NCBI GenBank assembly: GCA_014529385.2
Contig: CM043963.1
Coordinates: 96,662,912 to 96,726,911, forward strand
Reading direction: 5' to 3'
DNA from: Adiantum capillus-veneris
Taxonomy: Eukaryota > Streptophyta > Polypodiopsida > Polypodiales > Pteridaceae
DNA length: 64,000 nt
Part shown: positions 60,803-64,000 of the stretch, piece after piece
Position numbering within the stretch: position 1 is the stretch's first letter
How the letters are laid out: every line of letters begins with the position of its first letter
Made by a program: the position numbers and the translations under genes
The notes under the pieces: generated by a model
Seen by the model: only the letters and a program-made list of their open reading frames with translations
The model's database searches: none
What the model was told of the DNA's origin: nothing

Positions 60803-60922
60803 TATTAAGTATGGAGCACCATGTATATCATGCTCTCTCTCTCTCTCTCTCTATAATCTCTTGTGTGAAAAAGTATCTCTCTTCATTAAGTGAACTACTC
60901 AACTATGTCATATTCCCTAACA
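60803..60922. mobile_element. Miniature solo LTR related to the copia LTR, 120 bp
   Basis: Begins TATTAAGTATGGAGC and ends ATTCCCTAACA. Read on this strand it matches the inverted orientation of the 39988/44553 copia LTRs: their TGTTAAGTATGGAGC start, the ATGTATATC-TG block before (CT)n, CTATAATCTCTTGTGTG, and the CTTAATG-AGAGAGAT block up to the CTAACA end. The central ~500 bp of the large LTR is absent. It is flanked by an exact 5-bp duplication, GAAAC (60798-60802 and 60923-60927), so it is a complete short LTR, not a broken tail. Confidence 0.85.
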
Positions 60923-61550
60923 GAAACTACGTTAAAGAGAAAAGGTAATTGCTAACTAATTATTTTAGTCATAGGTACAGTTCAAGGAAGGATAATTGTA
61001 TCCCAGGCAGCCTTGACCAAAGGCACAAGACAAAGGAGATGACTGAGAGCAATTATAAGAGTCTAAAAATAGAAAGTGATCATGATAAGCTCAAATCCTT
61101 AGAATAACTCTTTAGACTCTAAGTATGAAGTCTGGGAAGACTTAGGATGAAGTTCTAACTTGCCACAAAATGTCTAAAATTAGTAGGTTCGGAGAGCAGC
61201 TTGGCGACACCGAGCCAAAGCACTATGCTACGGTTTTTCACAAGAGGTGAAAGTTGTAAATACCAAAGGGTGAGTTTTATTTTTTCTAAAGATTATCCTA
61301 ATTTATCATGTCCTAAATTAGCAGGTAGGCTATAGCCCCATACCTCATAAGCCTCCAAGCTTTGTGCAATGGTCTTACACTTGAGCTAATTAATTAAAAG
61401 ATAAGTTTATGGTTTTTATTAAATGAAAGGGAAAAGCTAAATACTAAGTTTAGATCAGCCCTTCTTCATTTAGTAAGTTGACGCTAGTCTTTGTTTACCA
61501 CACTTGACTAAGCCACATGTCCAAAGTAGCACATGCTTGCTAAACAAAAG

Positions 61551-61568
61551 TGTGTGTGTGTGTGTGTG
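61551..61568. repeat. (GT)n microsatellite
   Basis: Nine GT units inside the sibling LTR. Confidence 0.9.
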
Positions 61569-61846
61569 GTGTTTCCACTCGCCAAGAGGAGTCCCAAGAA
61601 AGGGGGGGAAGGGGAGTTCTACCATGCAAGGAAAGAGGGGCAAGTGTTGGGAATACTTGAGTTGCATTATGAGGTGTTCTCACCTCATTGGTCAAGTGTG
61701 AACCATCCTAATCTAGTTGCATACTACCGTAGCTATACAAGAGAGGGCTTGTTGCATACTAGCGTAGCTATACAAGAGAGGGCTTGTTGCATTTTTGAGG
61801 CTCTTGCTCCTCTCACACACTCACTCAAGTGCCCAAGTTGGAAAAT

Positions 61847-61954
<108 letters not shown>

Positions 61955-62896
61955 GGAGCTCTATAGATGGACTCTATGTTCAAGCTCTTGGCTATGATGC
62001 AAATCTAGGGCAATGAAAGTTTCTTCTTATCCATCTCTGCTATTCTTACTAAGTTTTGCTAAGATCTTACCCACCATGAGAAAGTGTACAGGGTATATCA
62101 ATTCTCTTGCTTGCAAATAATCTCCACCTTCATCTTCGTCTTTTCCCGTAGTTCCTTTCTCCCCGCTGGGGTGTTTAGGGTTTTGGGAGGAGGATTATAC
62201 CATGTAATTTTGAAGCCACCATCTCCTTGATTCAAGCAAGGCTCCACAAGTGCACAAACTTTTATTGTAACAAAGCTCTCTTTTGAGAGAATTATAATAC
62301 AGGTCCTTTTGGAGAGGGGACTGGCTCCAAGAGAATCCAGTCCTCATCGAGTTTTCAATATTAACTAGTTATTCTCTTTGAATTATGTACATGGTTAAAG
62401 TGTTTTTAATGTGTGTTGTGTAAAGAAATCAGTCCGGCACGTCCTATGTTCTCCTTGATATCTCTCTCTTAACGAAAAACTCTCCCTCATAATTAAATTT
62501 CATTGAATCTAAAATTAAGTGTTAGATTCTCTAACATCAAAAAGGGAATGAAAATAAGGGTCCAAATCCACTAAGTTGCATTTCATTGATTCATAACATT
62601 TTTGTCGTGTCTTCTATAACTTCCTTTTATGCTAATTTTCTCTCTTAATCATGGCATACACGCTCTTCATTACGTAGTTCATGCTCTATTATCTTTCATG
62701 TATTTATCTTATTGTAATTCATGCTCCATGAGATGACTAAAGAGGTAGAAGGAAAATACTTAAAATCATATTGATTGAGAAGGATGGTTGATACCCAGTA
62801 TGGTGTCTTGTGTTTTGATTCTTTCTTATGTTATTCTCTTTATATGTTGTGATTTTTCAATCAACTTTTTTGGTAAATTTATTTTGATTTAGTGTA

Positions 62897-63160
62897 CCGA
62901 AGTTGTGGTGAAAGTGTTGGGAAGATATCAAGAAGCCAACATACACGCTGCTTCTTTGGGTGTCCAATATCAAGCTCTTCATTCTAGATTGCTCTTCCTC
63001 ACCCTAGATGATATCAACCACTCAGCGGCGGCCAGGCATCAGAGTTATATCAAGAAGCCATGGATCTGGGCACTAAAGTGAAAGAGGTTGACCGTTTCCT
63101 AGACCACCTCTCTACTATCTCCAAAAGTATTGTTGAAGAATTCTCCCCTCCGTTACTGTA
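62897..63160 (+). pseudogene. Exon-like unknown coiled-coil piece
   Basis: Acceptor TTATTTTGATTTAG| then CTEVVVKVLGRYQEANIHAA, SLGVQYQALHSRLLFLTLDD, INHSAAARHQ; in the next frame ELYQEAMDLGTKVKEVDRFL, DHLSTISKSIVEEFSPP. It ends before GTATGTCATT, a strong plant donor. The helix-like hydrophobic spacing resembles the coiled-coil remnants at 38.4, 51.98 and 15.3 kb, but no residue-level match was seen. The shift of frame after ARHQ suggests a dead exon or a one-base loss. Function unknown. Confidence 0.45.
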
Positions 63161-63470
63161 TGTCATTTGATAATGGCTTACCTAGATTCCCATTTCCCCA
63201 CGTAACCTTGAAAATGCTACAACTCTGTTTTATAAATCCCCAATGTGGGTAATTTTGTATATTCACCCAATGGAGGATTACATGCGTTTGAAAGATGCAT
63301 TCTAGCCCCTTCTAATATAATTCACAAGTGCTTCTCTGGTAAACAAAAAAGTGTCTCCAACACTTGATTGTCGTGAGTCTTCTCCGTAATGGCATGAGTA
63401 TGTACCCTTGATGAGTTTCTTAATGGGGTATTTCTCTTCCATTATTCAAATTTTTTGTAGATTTGCAATA

Positions 63471-64000
<530 letters not shown>

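Overview
The window is repeat-dense nuclear DNA of a land plant with a large genome. Nearly everything recognisable is LTR-retrotransposon sequence of the plant Ty3/gypsy and Ty1/copia types. Five primer-binding sites match plant initiator-methionine tRNA (TGGTATCAGAGC or close variants), and long (GA)n/(CT)n microsatellites are frequent. The only recognisable host protein family is a decayed PLS-type pentatricopeptide repeat (PPR) gene at about 35.0-35.35 kb. Its GLLEKN...LGN-LVDMYAKC wording recalls the PPR families of homosporous ferns, so a fern is my best guess, from memory only.

Layout. 0-1.3 kb: the start of an unknown open frame runs off the left edge on the minus strand, preceded by a ~285-bp tandem array whose units each carry a conserved 22-bp palindrome. 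2.8-12.6 kb: minus-strand Ty3/gypsy fragments (integrase, chromodomain, reverse transcriptase, gag) interrupted by a ~3.5-kb non-coding LTR element (5328-8875). 12.6-13.1 kb: an LTR end with PBS on the plus strand. 13.2-15.65 kb: a large inverted repeat with a 216-codon open frame of unknown family, plus related remnants. 15.67-21.24 kb: a broken minus-strand gypsy element. 23.04-34.07 kb: one gypsy-derived element with very long LTRs (4.5 and 3.5 kb) around a 3-kb interior. 34.1-39.1 kb: microsatellites, the PPR remnant, a gag fragment, a coiled-coil gene remnant and a purine-rich minisatellite.

39.1-51.8 kb: a plus-strand Tat-type gypsy element with an additional RNase H, split by a nearly complete minus-strand copia element (39988-45349, flanked by AAAAAG). 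The part downstream of the copia, together with a scar of the copia LTR, is repeated as a ~3.3-kb tandem copy. 51.98-52.73 kb: a second copy of the coiled-coil family with a convincing short intron. 52.7-60.2 kb: a plus-strand chromovirus carrying a 451-bp foldback element. 60.2-62.5 kb: the 3' end of a sibling chromovirus whose LTR holds a complete 120-bp solo LTR with exact target-site duplication. 62.9-63.16 kb: an exon-like coiled-coil piece. 63.6-64 kb: a minus-strand gypsy fragment leaving the window.

No intact, confidently functional host gene was found. The most interesting signals are the palindrome array, the miniature solo LTR, the foldback element with its empty-site relative, the hairpin-forming inverted repeat, the tandem copy of a nested retroelement, and strong microsatellite length differences between paired LTRs. 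Retroelements are described as fossils, by parts only. All identities are judged by eye.
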